Source of the DNA: Sorghum bicolor
Lineage: Eukaryota; Streptophyta; Magnoliopsida; Poales; Poaceae
DNA: 64,000 nucleotides
Reading direction: 5' to 3'
Assembly (NCBI RefSeq): GCF_000003195.3
Contig: NC_012878.2
Location: 42,739,821-42,803,820, forward strand
The notes under the pieces were generated by a model. The model was given only the letters and a program-made list of their open reading frames with translations. It was not told the DNA's origin and did no database searches. A program made the translations under genes and the position numbers. Positions 22,638-34,194 of this stretch are shown here, one piece after another (positions within the stretch are counted from its first letter, which is position 1; each line of letters starts with the position of its first letter).

Positions 22638-23591
22638 ATGCCTCGTCGCAGCGCAGCCGCGTACCGTGCCCTCTTCGTCGCCGCCCGTGCTCCGGCAGTT
22701 GCACCAGCACCAGCTCCAGTACCTGCACCTGCACCAGTACCAGCACCCGTACCTGAGCCCGAGGTCGTCGCCTCTGGTGGCGGCGAGGAGGAGGAGCCAA
22801 TGGACACGGGGTCCCCTACGCCTACGCCTTCAGCTCCTACACCAGTGGCGGTACCGATCCCGCAGGCTGCCGCTCCAGTTCCACCTGCGCCTGCACCACC
22901 TGCACCACCTGCACCTGCACCACCTGCGCCTGCACCCCACGCGTCGACGGGTTCAGCACCGACGCCTCAGTACCCTCAGGTTGTTCCGGAGATGGGATGG
23001 ACCTCCAGGAACAAGTTCATGGAGGCGGACGAGGACGCTCACTACCACACTCTGCTCACGGGTGTGTTGGCGAGCTATTACCCGGAGTTTGCCGCCACCG
23101 TCCGCTACCTTTGCTCGGAGCACAAGCACCCGTTGGAGAACACCTACTGGAAGGCCGAGGTGATCATTACAGCTCGGAACAACGTCGACAACTCGGACGA
23201 GGTGGAGTCCATCCACGAGAGCCGGGTTAGACGTGCTTCCGCCTACGAGAGCATGGAGGATGCAGCTCAGGCCGCGTACTTTCACTACCATGGCCGCCGT
23301 TTTGAGGCTATGCAGGAGGACAGGTACCGGTTCCTTCCCCGCAACGACCCAGATGGCAAGACATGGCATGTCCTGGCACCTCCTGCCGGCGACCCTACCC
23401 TGGATACGACTGTGAGACACGTAAGTGCCATTCAGGAGATGAATGGGGCACTGAGACAGGAGCTGCGTGTTGCGCAGCAGGCGGGGAAGCGCCTCCAGCG
23501 TCAGGTGGATGAGCTGTGTGGTCAGCTTGGACAGCCACCCATCTACAAGAAGAAGCCCCGCAAGTTCGTTCTCCAGGATAGAGCTCCTTAG
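22638..23591 (+). CDS. Extra ORF upstream of gag-pol (orf0-like), function unknown
   Basis: Uninterrupted ORF of 317 codons with ATG at 22638, about 180 bp after the primer site. Residues 15-105 are low-complexity Ala/Pro-rich. Residues about 115-260 look globular, with a GWTSRNKFMEADEDAHYHTL block and a YFHYHGRRFEAMQEDRYRF block. Residues about 262-300 form a probable coiled coil (EMNGALRQELRVAQQAGKRL region), and the tail is basic. No catalytic motif is recognisable. Rice RIRE3 and RIRE8 gypsy elements are known to carry an ORF of unknown role (orf0) at this place. The intact frame next to an intact gag-pol suggests it is maintained, perhaps in particle assembly or RNA handling, but that is inference. 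Confidence 0.75.
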   Translation: MPRRSAAAYRALFVAARAPAVAPAPAPVPAPAPVPAPVPEPEVVASGGGEEEEPMDTGSPTPTPSAPTPVAVPIPQAAAPVPPAPAPPAPPAPAPPAPAPHASTGSAPTPQYPQVVPEMGWTSRNKFMEADEDAHYHTLLTGVLASYYPEFAATVRYLCSEHKHPLENTYWKAEVIITARNNVDNSDEVESIHESRVRRASAYESMEDAAQAAYFHYHGRRFEAMQEDRYRFLPRNDPDGKTWHVLAPPAGDPTLDTTVRHVSAIQEMNGALRQELRVAQQAGKRLQRQVDELCGQLGQPPIYKKKPRKFVLQDRAP

Positions 23592-24271
23592 ATTTCCCAG
23601 TACTTTCTAGATTGACGCTAGCACGAGTATTTCAGTAATGTGTGGCATGTGAACTTTAGTGAGTTGCTGTTTGTGTTGATGAACATTTATGATTTGGAGT
23701 TTTGTTTGATTGTGGAAACATGTGGGCCTGTCCGCATGTTTCTAAATCTTAATCTTAGAAGTAATGTTGTTTAATTTCGAGGTTGGGTTACTTTATCTTG
23801 TCTCAGTCATACTGTTTCTGGAGCAGTCTGTGATGCTTATTCAGTATCTCATTATCGGTTCAGTCAAAAATTACGAAATTTTTATGGTGAAAACTAGACT
23901 GCTATATCTTTCATCTCCAACTGGAATCACCTCATTATCTATTCGGATCTGTGAGATATGTCCGTTTTAATCTGCTGTACCTGCGCAGACTGAGAACCAG
24001 AGCAGAACCTGATAAATCATAATTTTGATTATGTTACTGTTGGAATCAGTGAATGTGGTCTGAATAAAGTTTGTAGAGAATTTCTTAACCTTTCCAACGA
24101 TGTATACCATATTCCTTTTTGGACCTGTAGGTTCTGAGATAAGCACGGATTACTGACCTGCTGAGTTTGAAACTTGTCCAGAAAACTGCTAGACTTGTTT
24201 TTATTCATTATAAGCGATGAATAATTATTTTTGGAAGATCACTAAAAGCCATGAATCTTTGTTGGAAGCAG
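23592..24271. other. Non-coding leader between orf0 and gag-pol
   Basis: About 660 bp of AT-rich DNA with no ORF. It must be crossed or spliced out for gag-pol translation; I could not pick splice sites with confidence. Confidence 0.5.
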
Positions 24272-27200
24272 ATGGACGCCGAAGGAGCAGCCGCTGGTCG
24301 TGGACGTGGCCGTGGCCGTGGTCGTGGCCGTGGACGTGGTGTACCTGAGAATCCACCACCACCACCGCCGCCGATGACTATTGAGCAGCTTATGGGTATG
24401 CAAGCTAATTTGATGCAAGCCATGATGAACCGTATGAACAATGAACCAGTAGCAGCACCACCGCCGGTTCAAGTCCGTGACAAGCGAGGGGAGTTCTTGA
24501 AAGGACGCCCTCCGGTGTTCACCCATGCCTCTGATCCACTGGAGGCAGACGACTGGTTAAAAGCAGTCGAGAAGCAGCTGAACATTGCCCAATGCAGCGA
24601 CCTGGAGAAAGTGTTGTACGCATCAGGTCAGCTGCAAGGACCTGCACAGGAGTGGTGGGAGTCCTATCAATATGGACGCCCGAACAATGCTCCGCCAGTC
24701 ACCTGGAAGGAGTTTACGGAAGGGTTCAGGTCCCATCATATTCCAGAGGGCCTGATAGAACTAAAAGCAGAAGAGTTTCGGTCTCTCAAGCAGGGATCAA
24801 TGTCAGTCAGTGAGTATCGTGACAAGTTTGCACAACTGTCACGATATGCTCCATATGAGGTGGCCAGGGACTCTGACAAGCAGCGTCTCTTCCTGAAGGG
24901 TCTGTATGATGGACTGCAGCTGCAGCTGATGAGCAACACCTACCCTTGCTTCCAAGAATTGGTGAACCGCGCTATTGTCATCGACAACAAGCGCAAGGAG
25001 ATGGATGCAAAGAAGAGAAAGCTCCAGGGGCAGCCGTCGGGCAGCAACACTCGCCCACGTGCGTACCCTCAGCAGGGATTCCCTCAGCGCAGTCAAGGAC
25101 CACAGAATCAGTGGAACCGTGGTCAGTTTCCTCAGCGTCCCCAGTACTACCAGCAGCACAATCACCAAAACCAACAACGTCCCCAGCAACAGTATGGCAA
25201 CCAGAATCAGCAACGCCCCCAGCATCAGGTCAGCAATCAGGCACCACGCCAAGGAGTGCCCAATAATGCTCCTGGCAAGAGTGCAGCACCCAGCGGCAAT
25301 CCCAATGCCTGTTACCGCTGCGGAGAGGTGGGACACTATGCCTACCAGTGCCCCAAGAAGCAGAATCCACCAGCCCAGCAAAATCAGAACAACAATCAGA
25401 GGCCTGCTCAACCTCCGTTCTCTGGGAAAGTAAACCATGTGTCCACTGACACAGCTCAGGAAGCACCTGAGGTTATGATGGGTACGTTCAACATCAACTC
25501 CATCCCCGCTACAGTACTGTTTGATTCTGGTGCTTCACATTCTTTTATCTCCCAAGCTTTTGTTAGAGTGCATAGCATCCCACTTTGTGCACTGAAAAAT
25601 TCCATGCTAGTAAATTCACCGGGAGGCACCATGCCAGCTAATTACTGGAGCCCCTCCACTAGTATATCTCTAAGGGGGGTAGATTTCAAGGTGAAACCTA
25701 TTGTGCTAAGAACCATGGGAATTGACCTCATACTTGGTATGGATTGGATGAAGCAGCATGGGGCAGTAATACAGTGTCAAGAAAGGGCTGTGGTGGTGAC
25801 ATCACCAGGTGGGGATAGAATAAGTGTGGATGTGGCAGTGCAGCCTCAGCCGACTGCTACAGTGAATCAGTTGAGTGGTGGTAATCAAGAAGACCAGGTG
25901 GTGGACGAGTTCCCCGATGTTTTCCCGGATGAGTTGCCAGGTATGCCACCAGACCGAGACATTGAATTTCTTATTGAGCTTTTACCTGGAACTGCACCCA
26001 TAGCAAAAAGACCATATAGAATGGGGGTAAATGAATTAGAGGAACTTAAGAAACAGCTTAAGGAATTGCAAGAAAAAGGGTTTATTCGTCCTAGTTCTTC
26101 ACCATGGGGTGCACCAGTAATCTTTGTTGATAAGAAAGATGGCACTAGGAGGATGTGTGTGGATTATCGGTCATTAAATGAAGTCACTATTAAAAACAAG
26201 TACCCATTGCCTAGAATAGATGACTTATTTGACCAATTGAAAGGAGCATGTGTATTCTCCAAAATTGACCTTCGATCTGGCTATCACCAGTTGAAAATCC
26301 GTGCAACTGACATACCTAAGACAGCTTTTACCACAAGGTATGGCTTGTATGAGTATACAGTCATGTCATTTGGGCTGACCAATGCACCTGCATACTTCAT
26401 GTATATGATGAACAAGGTGTTCATGGAGTATTTGGATAAGTTCGTGGTAGTGTTCATTGATGATATATTAATCTTCTCCAAAACCAAAGAAGAACATGCT
26501 GAACACTTGAGGCTGGTCTTGCAAAAGCTTAGAGAGAATAAATTGTATGCCAAGAAAAGCAAGTGTGAGTTTTGGTTGGATGAGGTCTCATTTTTGGGAC
26601 ATGTGGTCTCTAACGGTGGAATAGCCGTAGACCCCAGTAAAGTGCAGGATGTGCTAAATTGGAAGCCTCCAACCAATGCTAGTGAGATCCGTAGCTTTTT
26701 GGGACTAGCTGGTTATTATAGGAGATTTATTGAAGGTTTCTCTAAGTTAGCAAAGCCCATGACAGCCCTACTAGAGAAGAGTGCCAAATTTATTTGGTCA
26801 GATAAGTGTCAAGAAAATTTTGAGGAGCTAAAGAAAAGGTTGACCACAGCCCCCGTGTTGACCTTACCAGATCTGAGCAAAACCTTCTCTATTTATTGCG
26901 ATGCATCTCGCCTAGGCCTTGGCTGTGTGCTTATGCAAGAAGGAAGAGTAGTGGCGTACGCATCCAGGCAGTTGAGAAAACATGAGCTGAACTATCCTAC
27001 TCATGATTTGGAGCTAGCTGCCGTGGTTCATGCTCTGAAGATTTGGAGGCATTATCTAATTGGACATAGGTGTGATATTTATACGGATCACAAAAGTTTG
27101 AAGTATATTTTCACACAGTCAGACCTGAACCTAAGGCAACGCCGCTGGCTAGAATTAATAAAGGATTATGACCTGGAAGTGCATTACCATCCCGGGAAGG

Positions 27201-28774
27201 CAAACGTTGTTGCCGATGCACTTAGCCGAAAGAGTTATGCCAATGGGCTGCAATTGACCTTCATTCCCACAGAGTTGCTAGCTGAAATAGCGCATCTCAA
27301 TTTGGGTTTAGTGAACAACACTGTTGAATTGGAGTTAGAGCCCACCTTAGAGCAAGAAATCCGCAAAGGTCAGTTGGAAGATGAGAAACTAAAAGAAATT
27401 TCAGAGAATGTAGTGCTTGGAAAAGCACCGGGTTTCAAGTTAGACGAAAATGGTACACTATGGTTTGGGAAGAGAATATGTGTGCCAGAAGTGAAATCCA
27501 TCCGAGATGCAATCCTGCGTGAAGCACATGACTCTGCATATTCAATTCACCCCGGAAGCACCAAGATGTATCTAGATCTTAAAGAAAAATATTGGTGGTA
27601 TGGATTAAAGAGAGATGTGGCAGAGTATGTAGCGTTATGTGATACTTGTCAGAGGGTGAAAGCCGAGCACCAAAGACCTGCAGGGTTGTTGCAGCCAATG
27701 CAAGTGCCCGAGTGGAAATGGGAAGAAGTAGGTATGGATTTCATCACTGGATTGCCCCGCACCCAGCGTGGGTATGATTCAATTTGGGTAATAGTGGATC
27801 GACTCACTAAAGTTGCTCACTTTTTGCCCGTTAAGACCAACTATGATGGTGCAAAGTTGGCAAAGTTATATATGGATAGAATCGTGAGTCTGCACGGAGT
27901 TCCGAAGAAGATCGTGTCTGATCGGGGTACACAGTTCACATCTCAGTTTTGGCATAAAGTACATGAATCATTGGGAACAAAGTTGAACTTTAGTTCCGCG
28001 TATCATCCCCAAACTGATGGGCAGACTGAAAGAGTAAATCAGATTCTAGAAGACATGTTGAGAGCGTGTGCGTTACAGTATGGTACCAGTTGGGATACTA
28101 GTTTACCATATGCTGAATTTTCATATAATAATAGTTACCAGAAAAGTCTTGATATGGCACCGTTTGAAGCATTGTATGGGCGGAAATGTAGAACACCTCT
28201 GTTTTGGAATCAGACTGGCGAGAGTCAAGTATTTGGACCTGATGTTCTCAGAGATGCAGAGGAAAAAGTGCGGAAAATACGGGACAACTTGAGAGTAGCC
28301 CAGTCCCGGCAAAAGAGTTATGATGATACTAGAAGAAGAGAATTGGCATTCGAGATAGGCGACTATGTGTATTTGAAGGTGTCACCTATGAGAAGTGTCA
28401 GGAGGTTTAATATGAAGGGAAAATTGGCACCGAGGTACGTTGGACCGTTCAGAATTCTTAGGAGACGTGGAGAAGTGGCCTATCAGTTAGAGTTGCCTGC
28501 GAGTACGTCGGGTATTCATGATGTGTTCCATGTGTCGCAACTGAAGAAATGTTTGCGAGTGCCTGAGGAACAAATTCCATTGGAGGAACTCACAGTTGAA
28601 GGAGATCTAACTTATGAGGAATATCCAATCAAGATCTTAGAAACGGCGGAAAGAGTCACCCGGAGTCGGGTTATAAAGATGTGCAAAGTGCAGTGGCACC
28701 GATATAAAGAAGAAGAAGCCACTTGGGAAAGAGAAGATGAGCTGAGACAATCTTATCCGTATCTCTTTGAGTAA
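24272..28774 (+). CDS. Tekay gag-pol polyprotein with chromodomain
   Basis: Intact frame. ATG at 24272 is preferred over an in-frame ATG at 24251 because it starts the conserved Met-Asp before a Gly-Arg-rich tract. Numbered from 24251: gag core about 90-260; zinc knuckle CX2CX4HX4C about 354-368; protease DSGAS about 424-428; reverse transcriptase about 600-780, with the FIDDI active site near 734; RNase H about 870-1000, with the YCDAS and TDHKSL blocks; integrase zinc-binding (CX2C near 1130), then Asp near 1162, Asp near 1224 and Glu near 1259; C-terminal domain; chromodomain about 1455-1505, with the conserved Tyr and Trp residues and the final YLFE. All catalytic residues I looked for are present. 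Chromodomains direct chromovirus integration to marked heterochromatin. It may still be active; only the 3' LTR damage would block new copies. Confidence 0.95.
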   Translation: MDAEGAAAGRGRGRGRGRGRGRGVPENPPPPPPPMTIEQLMGMQANLMQAMMNRMNNEPVAAPPPVQVRDKRGEFLKGRPPVFTHASDPLEADDWLKAVEKQLNIAQCSDLEKVLYASGQLQGPAQEWWESYQYGRPNNAPPVTWKEFTEGFRSHHIPEGLIELKAEEFRSLKQGSMSVSEYRDKFAQLSRYAPYEVARDSDKQRLFLKGLYDGLQLQLMSNTYPCFQELVNRAIVIDNKRKEMDAKKRKLQGQPSGSNTRPRAYPQQGFPQRSQGPQNQWNRGQFPQRPQYYQQHNHQNQQRPQQQYGNQNQQRPQHQVSNQAPRQGVPNNAPGKSAAPSGNPNACYRCGEVGHYAYQCPKKQNPPAQQNQNNNQRPAQPPFSGKVNHVSTDTAQEAPEVMMGTFNINSIPATVLFDSGASHSFISQAFVRVHSIPLCALKNSMLVNSPGGTMPANYWSPSTSISLRGVDFKVKPIVLRTMGIDLILGMDWMKQHGAVIQCQERAVVVTSPGGDRISVDVAVQPQPTATVNQLSGGNQEDQVVDEFPDVFPDELPGMPPDRDIEFLIELLPGTAPIAKRPYRMGVNELEELKKQLKELQEKGFIRPSSSPWGAPVIFVDKKDGTRRMCVDYRSLNEVTIKNKYPLPRIDDLFDQLKGACVFSKIDLRSGYHQLKIRATDIPKTAFTTRYGLYEYTVMSFGLTNAPAYFMYMMNKVFMEYLDKFVVVFIDDILIFSKTKEEHAEHLRLVLQKLRENKLYAKKSKCEFWLDEVSFLGHVVSNGGIAVDPSKVQDVLNWKPPTNASEIRSFLGLAGYYRRFIEGFSKLAKPMTALLEKSAKFIWSDKCQENFEELKKRLTTAPVLTLPDLSKTFSIYCDASRLGLGCVLMQEGRVVAYASRQLRKHELNYPTHDLELAAVVHALKIWRHYLIGHRCDIYTDHKSLKYIFTQSDLNLRQRRWLELIKDYDLEVHYHPGKANVVADALSRKSYANGLQLTFIPTELLAEIAHLNLGLVNNTVELELEPTLEQEIRKGQLEDEKLKEISENVVLGKAPGFKLDENGTLWFGKRICVPEVKSIRDAILREAHDSAYSIHPGSTKMYLDLKEKYWWYGLKRDVAEYVALCDTCQRVKAEHQRPAGLLQPMQVPEWKWEEVGMDFITGLPRTQRGYDSIWVIVDRLTKVAHFLPVKTNYDGAKLAKLYMDRIVSLHGVPKKIVSDRGTQFTSQFWHKVHESLGTKLNFSSAYHPQTDGQTERVNQILEDMLRACALQYGTSWDTSLPYAEFSYNNSYQKSLDMAPFEALYGRKCRTPLFWNQTGESQVFGPDVLRDAEEKVRKIRDNLRVAQSRQKSYDDTRRRELAFEIGDYVYLKVSPMRSVRRFNMKGKLAPRYVGPFRILRRRGEVAYQLELPASTSGIHDVFHVSQLKKCLRVPEEQIPLEELTVEGDLTYEEYPIKILETAERVTRSRVIKMCKVQWHRYKEEEATWEREDELRQSYPYLFE

Positions 28775-28804
28775 GCACCATCTCAATCTCGAGGACGAGA
28801 TTAT

Positions 28805-28822
28805 TTTTAAGGGGGGTAGAAT
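28805..28822 (+). promoter_or_regulatory. Polypurine tract of the Tekay element
   Basis: TTTTAAGGGGGGTAGAAT directly precedes the TGTAACACCC start of the 3' LTR, 30 bp after the gag-pol stop. This is the standard plus-strand primer position. Confidence 0.85.
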
Positions 28823-30663
28823 TGTAACACCCAAAAATTTTGTTTCTTTTAAATAGATGAAATGAATTTAAATGAATTTATTTTGTGAGCATTTTCACTA
28901 TAGGAAAATAAATAAATTTGGAGAAATTAAAATTTGTTATAAACTTAGAGAAATGTTTATGTTGCATTCATGCCGGAGCATTTCTTTTGTGATGATTGAT
29001 TGGAAAACAAAGTGATTCTTTTATTTTCTTTTTCCTGCTCAAAATCTCAATGGAAAAAAATTANNNNNNNNNNNNNNNNNNNNNNNNNNNNNNNNNNNNN
29101 NNNNNNNNNNNNNNNNNNNNNNNNNNNNNNNNNNNNNNNNNNNNNNNNNNNNNNNNNNNNNNNAAACGTATTATCCGTCGGTTAGGTCAAAATACGCTTT
29201 CAGGAAATTACAGAATTGCCACTGAACTTGTTTTGGCCATAGAATATTTGTTATAGCTCCGATTTGACCCGTTCGAATTGCGTTAGATTCGTAGTTAAAT
29301 TCTCTACATGATAGTACTGCTGTTTCTGTAGTTTGCCACTTTTTATTTTCAGGGTTAGGTTTAATTAATTAATTGCCTATAGGAAATCGCCGAAAAAGTC
29401 GTAACTTGGTCGTTTTAGCTCCGATTTTCGTGATCTTCGTATCTATGTGGTCGTAGCGAATCGTAGGTTCTGTTTTTAATTATTTTATTTCATTGTTGAT
29501 CTGTTGGTGTATTGTTCTAATTAAATGATTGTTTGCTTGTATGAATGAACCTGGATGCGTGTTGTTGTGTGGTACCGATCGAGCGCAGACGGTGACGTGT
29601 CCGCGGGTGATCCATTTTACTACGAGGAGCAGCAGGACCAGCAGCAGTTCCCCTTCACTGAAGGCAAGTATAACATGGGTTTCCCTTGTACACCTATTCA
29701 CTTAATTAATTACGCATCTGCATGTGTCTAATTTGGTAACCCTAAGGACATCCTAGCTACCTGACTATATATTTATGACACCTATGGGTAGAATGCATGT
29801 GGGTAGCTTTGCTAGTGCTTTAATTAATTGAGAATTTATTATCACTCTGACTTTAATGAATATGATGATAAATGTTGGGAAAAAGGGCTATGGTGCAATT
29901 GACTTCGGTCGAGTTGACCTAGACCCTCCGTAAGGACTTCTCTGTAAGCGACAATCTGGGACTTACAGTGCAACCGTGATGGTTATATGGCTCTAACTTT
30001 AGCTCAGTAATAGGATCTCATCTAGCTGGTTAGAGGTTACCCGAAAGGGCGCAAGAGGGGCTTGCCACTTTGGGAATAGAACTGCTTCTGTTCCTATGTG
30101 TATAGCCGTGATGGAAATGTGCCATAGGAAAGGGGGGTTCTCTATATCTGCCTGCCGAGGAAACCTCGCGGCCCTAACTGGTTAGACGTGGCCTATGGAA
30201 GGCTTCATAGTGTTCCCTGCCCGCTCACCTTGGTAGTGTTAGTGGGTCTTGCAAACTCCGGGCATATGGGTAACACGACTTACGGGAAAAGTGCACACCT
30301 CTGCGCAGAGTTTGATCAAACTGGTATACTAGCCGTGCTCTCGGACATGAGCGGCCTTGGACCCTTACAGAATAGTTGGGTGTGGATGGTTATGGGGAAT
30401 AACTAATGAAAATCTGACGCATTGATCGTGATGATTAATGTGGTTTAACCGTGATGGTGATAGTGTTAGCTGTGAAGGTTAACGGTGTTATTATCATGTA
30501 CTCATTTGGGCTAATTGGGAGCTTAAGCATAATTGATGATTAAATAGGATTAAAACATTGACCAATTAAAATGCTAACTGCAGTAGCCAGTGTCTGACCT
30601 CTTTGAGCCGCATAAATTCCTATGTTATGCTTGCGGAGTACGAGATGTACTCACGCTTGTCTT
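28823..30663 (+). repeat. 3' LTR of the Tekay element, truncated and containing an assembly gap
   Basis: It matches the 5' LTR from its start to the N-run, and again from 29164 (equivalent to 20644) to 30663 (equivalent to 22143). The last about 300 bp, with the TG...CA end, are missing, and TNPA sequence follows directly. Confidence 0.9.
29064..29163. other. Assembly gap (100 N) standing in for about 940 bp
   Basis: The left edge corresponds to about 19703 and the right edge to 20644 in the 5' LTR. The missing stretch is therefore about 940 bp, including the poly-C run and the GC-rich segment. The 100 Ns are a placeholder. Confidence 0.9.
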
Positions 30664-31946
30664 ATCTGCACTTGTCTTTTGATCTCCTCGTTCATTCTCT
30701 CTTCAAGCGCTTTCTCTCGCGCTATCGCTTCACGAGCTGCTTCGCGTGACTCAATCACCATTGCCTCCAACCTATGCAACCGCTCTGCTTCCTCTTCCTT
30801 CTTTCGTTGGCGGCTTCTATAAGTCGGTCTATCTTTAGGGAAGCCATGCTCCCATGATATCTCCCCATAGCCTCTGGTTCGCCCACCATGTTCAGCAGTC
30901 TCCAGGGCGTATGTCGGCTCATCCTTTTCTCTATTTGGCTGCCAGGTGCCGCTTTCAACTAATCCTCTAGCATAAGCCATTCTCTGTCCTACTCTCTCTC
31001 GAGCTTTTCGCCGTACACTATCTTTCCGGTCTCTAGGTCTATGGTTTCCCCATGACCAAAGAACCAATACTTGGCGCGCTCGGGCCAGTGCATTGATTCT
31101 GGTTCGATCCCTCTCCCAAGAATCTCCTGTTCTAGCTTTTGCCACTTAGGAATAGCAGTCCTGTAGCCACCTGAACCCAAGTGATGGTGGTATTGCTTTT
31201 GTTTAGCATTTTCTTGATTCTTGATCATCCGTGCCTGACCCTCTTCTGAGTTCTTAAACTCTACGAACTCATCCCAAAAAGGCCTCAACTTGACGTAGGC
31301 CTTGTTGGTGAAATCTGGTGTCCGGCCTTGTGCAACAAAAGTCTTGTATAATGTCTTCTTCCAAGCCTGAAATTGTTTGGCCATCTTCTGCATAGCCCAG
31401 ATTTTAACCTTCTCCTTCAAAGCTTCATCCTGTGTATCGAGCGTGAAATGTTGAAGGATATCTTGCCAAATCAATTCCTTGTCACGATCTGAGACAAAAC
31501 TAATATTAGGGTTATCTTTCCGTTGCCTCCATTCACGAGCACTGACCGGGAGCCTGTCCCTTACAAGGTAGCCACAGTGCGCAATAAATTTTTTAGAATT
31601 AGCTCCAAGTACTTGTCCTGTACCCTCATCGAATTCCGACAGAATGTACCGACCCTCCAACGGCTTCTTCGGGCCGCGCACTTTTCTACTCTTCTTAGAA
31701 GTTGTCGCCGATTTAGAGGGCTACACAAACAAGTATAAATATATTAGTATAAATGTCATTTATTTTAATTTCATATATATACATATATACTAGATTGTAG
31801 ATAGACCTGATCAGGAATGTCTCCCACAAGTTCTTCATAATCAACAAAGTACTGACTCCCATCATCTTCGCCTTGGGGATCTGGATTGGCACCGCTGTTG
31901 ATTAGGTCCATCATTGCATCATCCATGTTGTCATTCGGATTGGCCA
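30651..31946 (-). pseudogene. CACTA TNPA-type transposase (plant Ptta/En/Spm family), truncated and frameshifted
   Basis: Minus strand. ATG at 31946 begins exon 1 (31946-31807), an acidic Asn/Asp-rich start. An 86-bp intron (31806-31721, GT...AG) keeps the frame into exon 2, which reads from 31720. Exon 2 carries the GRYILSEFDEG start and the central transposase block (VKLRPFWDEFVEFK at about 31,290-31,250), and ends in a stop at 30989-30991. The family's C-terminal block (a HGFPKDRPTYRSRQR-like stretch, about 30,846-30,799) continues in another frame, so a small indel in the GA-repeat at about 30,990-31,005 broke the gene. It is cut at 30,664 by the Tekay LTR; the last few codons of the open frame come from LTR sequence. 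TNPA-type proteins bind subterminal repeats. Confidence 0.8.
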
Positions 31947-32245
31947 TTTCTGCAAATTTAATCAAGTGTTAAAACTTAGACAATATTCGATACAACAACT
32001 AAGATAAATTACATCATATAAATTATATAATACAAAAGATAAATTATAAAAAAAAATTATACATCTCATCTCAATATCTATCCCCACAAACTAATTACAA
32101 CATAGGATAAATTATATCATATAAATTATATAATACAAAAGATAAATTATAAAATAGAAATTATACATCTCATCTCAATATCTATCCCCACAAACTAATT
32201 ACAACATAGGATAAATTATATCATATAAATTATATAATACAAAAG

Positions 32246-32345
32246 NNNNNNNNNNNNNNNNNNNNNNNNNNNNNNNNNNNNNNNNNNNNNNNNNNNNNNN
32301 NNNNNNNNNNNNNNNNNNNNNNNNNNNNNNNNNNNNNNNNNNNNN
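32246..32345. other. Assembly gap (100 N) in the 104-bp array
   Basis: Flanked on both sides by array units; the true unit number is unknown. Confidence 0.95.
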
Positions 32346-32423
32346 TAGAAATTATACATCTCATCTCAATATCTATCCCCACAAACTAATTACAAAATAG
32401 GATAAATTATATCATATAAACTA

Positions 32424-32523
32424 NNNNNNNNNNNNNNNNNNNNNNNNNNNNNNNNNNNNNNNNNNNNNNNNNNNNNNNNNNNNNNNNNNNNNNNNNNNNN
32501 NNNNNNNNNNNNNNNNNNNNNNN
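32424..32523. other. Assembly gap (100 N) in the 104-bp array
   Basis: Second placeholder gap within the same array, only 78 bases after the first. Confidence 0.95.
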
Positions 32524-33845
32524 TATAAAATAGAAATTATACATCTCATCTCAATATCTATCTCCACAAACTAATTACAACATAGGATAAATTATATCAT
32601 ATAAATTATATAATACAAAAGATAAATTATAAAATAGAAATTATACATCTCATCTCAATATCTATCCCCACAAACTAATTACAACATAGGATAAATTATA
32701 TCATATAAATTATATAATACAAAAGATAAATTATAAAATAGAAATTATACATCTCATCTCAATATCTATCCCCACAAACTAATTACAACACATGATAAAT
32801 TATATCATATAAATTATATAATACAAAAGATAAATTATAAAATAGAAATTATACATCTCATCTCAATATCTATCCCCACAAACTAATTACAACATAGGAT
32901 AAATTATATCATATAAATTATATAATACAAAAGATAAATTATAAAATAGAAATTATACATCTCATCTCAATATCTATCCCCACAAACTAATTACAACATA
33001 GGATAAATTATATCATATAAATTATATAATACAAAAGATAAATTATAAAATAGAAATTATACATCTCATCTCAATATCTATCCCCACAAACTAATTACAA
33101 CACATGATAAATTATATCATATAAATTATATAATACAAAAGATAAATTATAAAATAGAAATTATACATCTCATCTCAATATCTATCCCTACTAACTAATT
33201 ACAACATAGGATAAATTATATCATATAAATTATATAATACAAAAGATAAATTATAAAATAGAAATTATACATCTCATCTGAATATCTATCCCTACTAACT
33301 AATTACAACATAGGATAAATTATATCATATAAATTATATAATACAAAAGATAAATTATAAAATAGAAATTATATATCTCATCTCAATATCTATCCCTACT
33401 AACTAATTACAACACTGGATATTCAAGTTCAACTATACACAACAAGGTTTTTAATTGTCTCAAGTAAATTTATAGTATAAAAATATATAAATAATTAATC
33501 TAATAATATTTATATCTTTTATAGAAATGTCATAAAAATTTTGAATTGTTTGATTTTTAAAAAGTGTACGTTTCGTGAGCGCATGTGTTTCATCGATCGG
33601 CTTACAACAAGTGTAGATGTAGGAGTACGTTTTGGCGAGAGGTACGTATTTCTCGTGGGCCTGCGTTTGGGAACCGATTCATAGTTTTGATTCAAATAAA
33701 ATTCACTAAAATGATTTTTATCATGCATTTGGGCCACAACAGATTCATAGTTTAAATTATAGTTTTGATTCAAATAAAATTCACTAAAATGATTTTTGTC
33801 ATGCGTTTGGGAACAGATTATTTTCATTCAAATAAAATTCACTAA

Positions 33846-34088
33846 GGCCTTGTTTAGTTCCCCACAAATTTTGCAAAATTTTTCAGATTCCCCGTCACAT
33901 CGAATCTTTAGACGTATGCATTGAGTATTAAATATAGATAAAAATAAAAACTAATTGCACAGTTTAGTCGGAATTGACGAGACGAATCTTTTGAGCCTAG
34001 TTAGTCCATGATTGAACAATATTTGTCAAATACAAACGAAATTGCTACAGTGCTCATTTTGCCAAAAATTTTGGAACTAAACAAGGCC
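33846..34088. mobile_element. Tourist-like (PIF/Harbinger) MITE, GGCCTTGTTTAGTTCC family
   Basis: 243 bp with inverted ends GGCCTTGTTTAGTTCC and GGAACTAAACAAGGCC, and target duplication TAA at 33843-33845 and 34089-34091. The interior has the block CGAATCTTTTGAGCCTAGTT common to this very abundant grass family. Another copy of the same length lies at 55438-55680. Confidence 0.95.
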
Positions 34089-34194
34089 TAAAATCATCTC
34101 ATTCATACAACATATCACATCTCATTCATACAACAAATCAACAATTCATACAACACATCATCAATAATTATTTTTTTCTCTGTGTACGTGCTCA

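Larger units (their letters stand above)
19470..30663 (+). mobile_element. Tekay-lineage (chromovirus) Ty3/gypsy retrotransposon, 3' truncated
   Basis: In order: 5' LTR (19470-22443), tRNA-Met primer site, an extra ORF (22638-23591), an intact gag-pol with a C-terminal chromodomain (24272-28774), polypurine tract, and a 3' LTR (28823-30663) that lacks its last about 300 bp. The lineage call rests on the chromodomain, the long (about 3 kb) TGTAACACC LTRs and the upstream ORF, as described for rice RIRE3/RIRE8. Where comparable, the LTRs differ at only about six or seven sites in 1.7 kb by eye, so the insertion is recent. The 3' junction runs straight into CACTA TNPA sequence, so the 3' target duplication is lost. 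Confidence 0.9.
32001..33416. repeat. 104-bp tandem (satellite-like) array
   Basis: About 13-14 units of 104 bp, AT-rich, each with a CTCATCTCAATATCTATCCC block. The period is exact: CATAGGATAA recurs at 32101 and 32205, and again at 32581 and 32685. Sequence variants mark sub-blocks: CACATGATAA occurs at 32789 and 33101, exactly three units apart. The last three units share a CCTACTAACT variant. Two gaps interrupt the array. It lies directly 5' of TNPA on the minus strand. Confidence 0.95.

Noticed and set aside
24839..25466. Antisense ORFs of 199 and 78 codons
   Set aside because: Shadows of the gag-pol frame, which is intact and has clear domains.
29000..29256. ORFs that run through the N-gap
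   Set aside because: The translation is a product of the placeholder Ns; about 940 bp are missing there.
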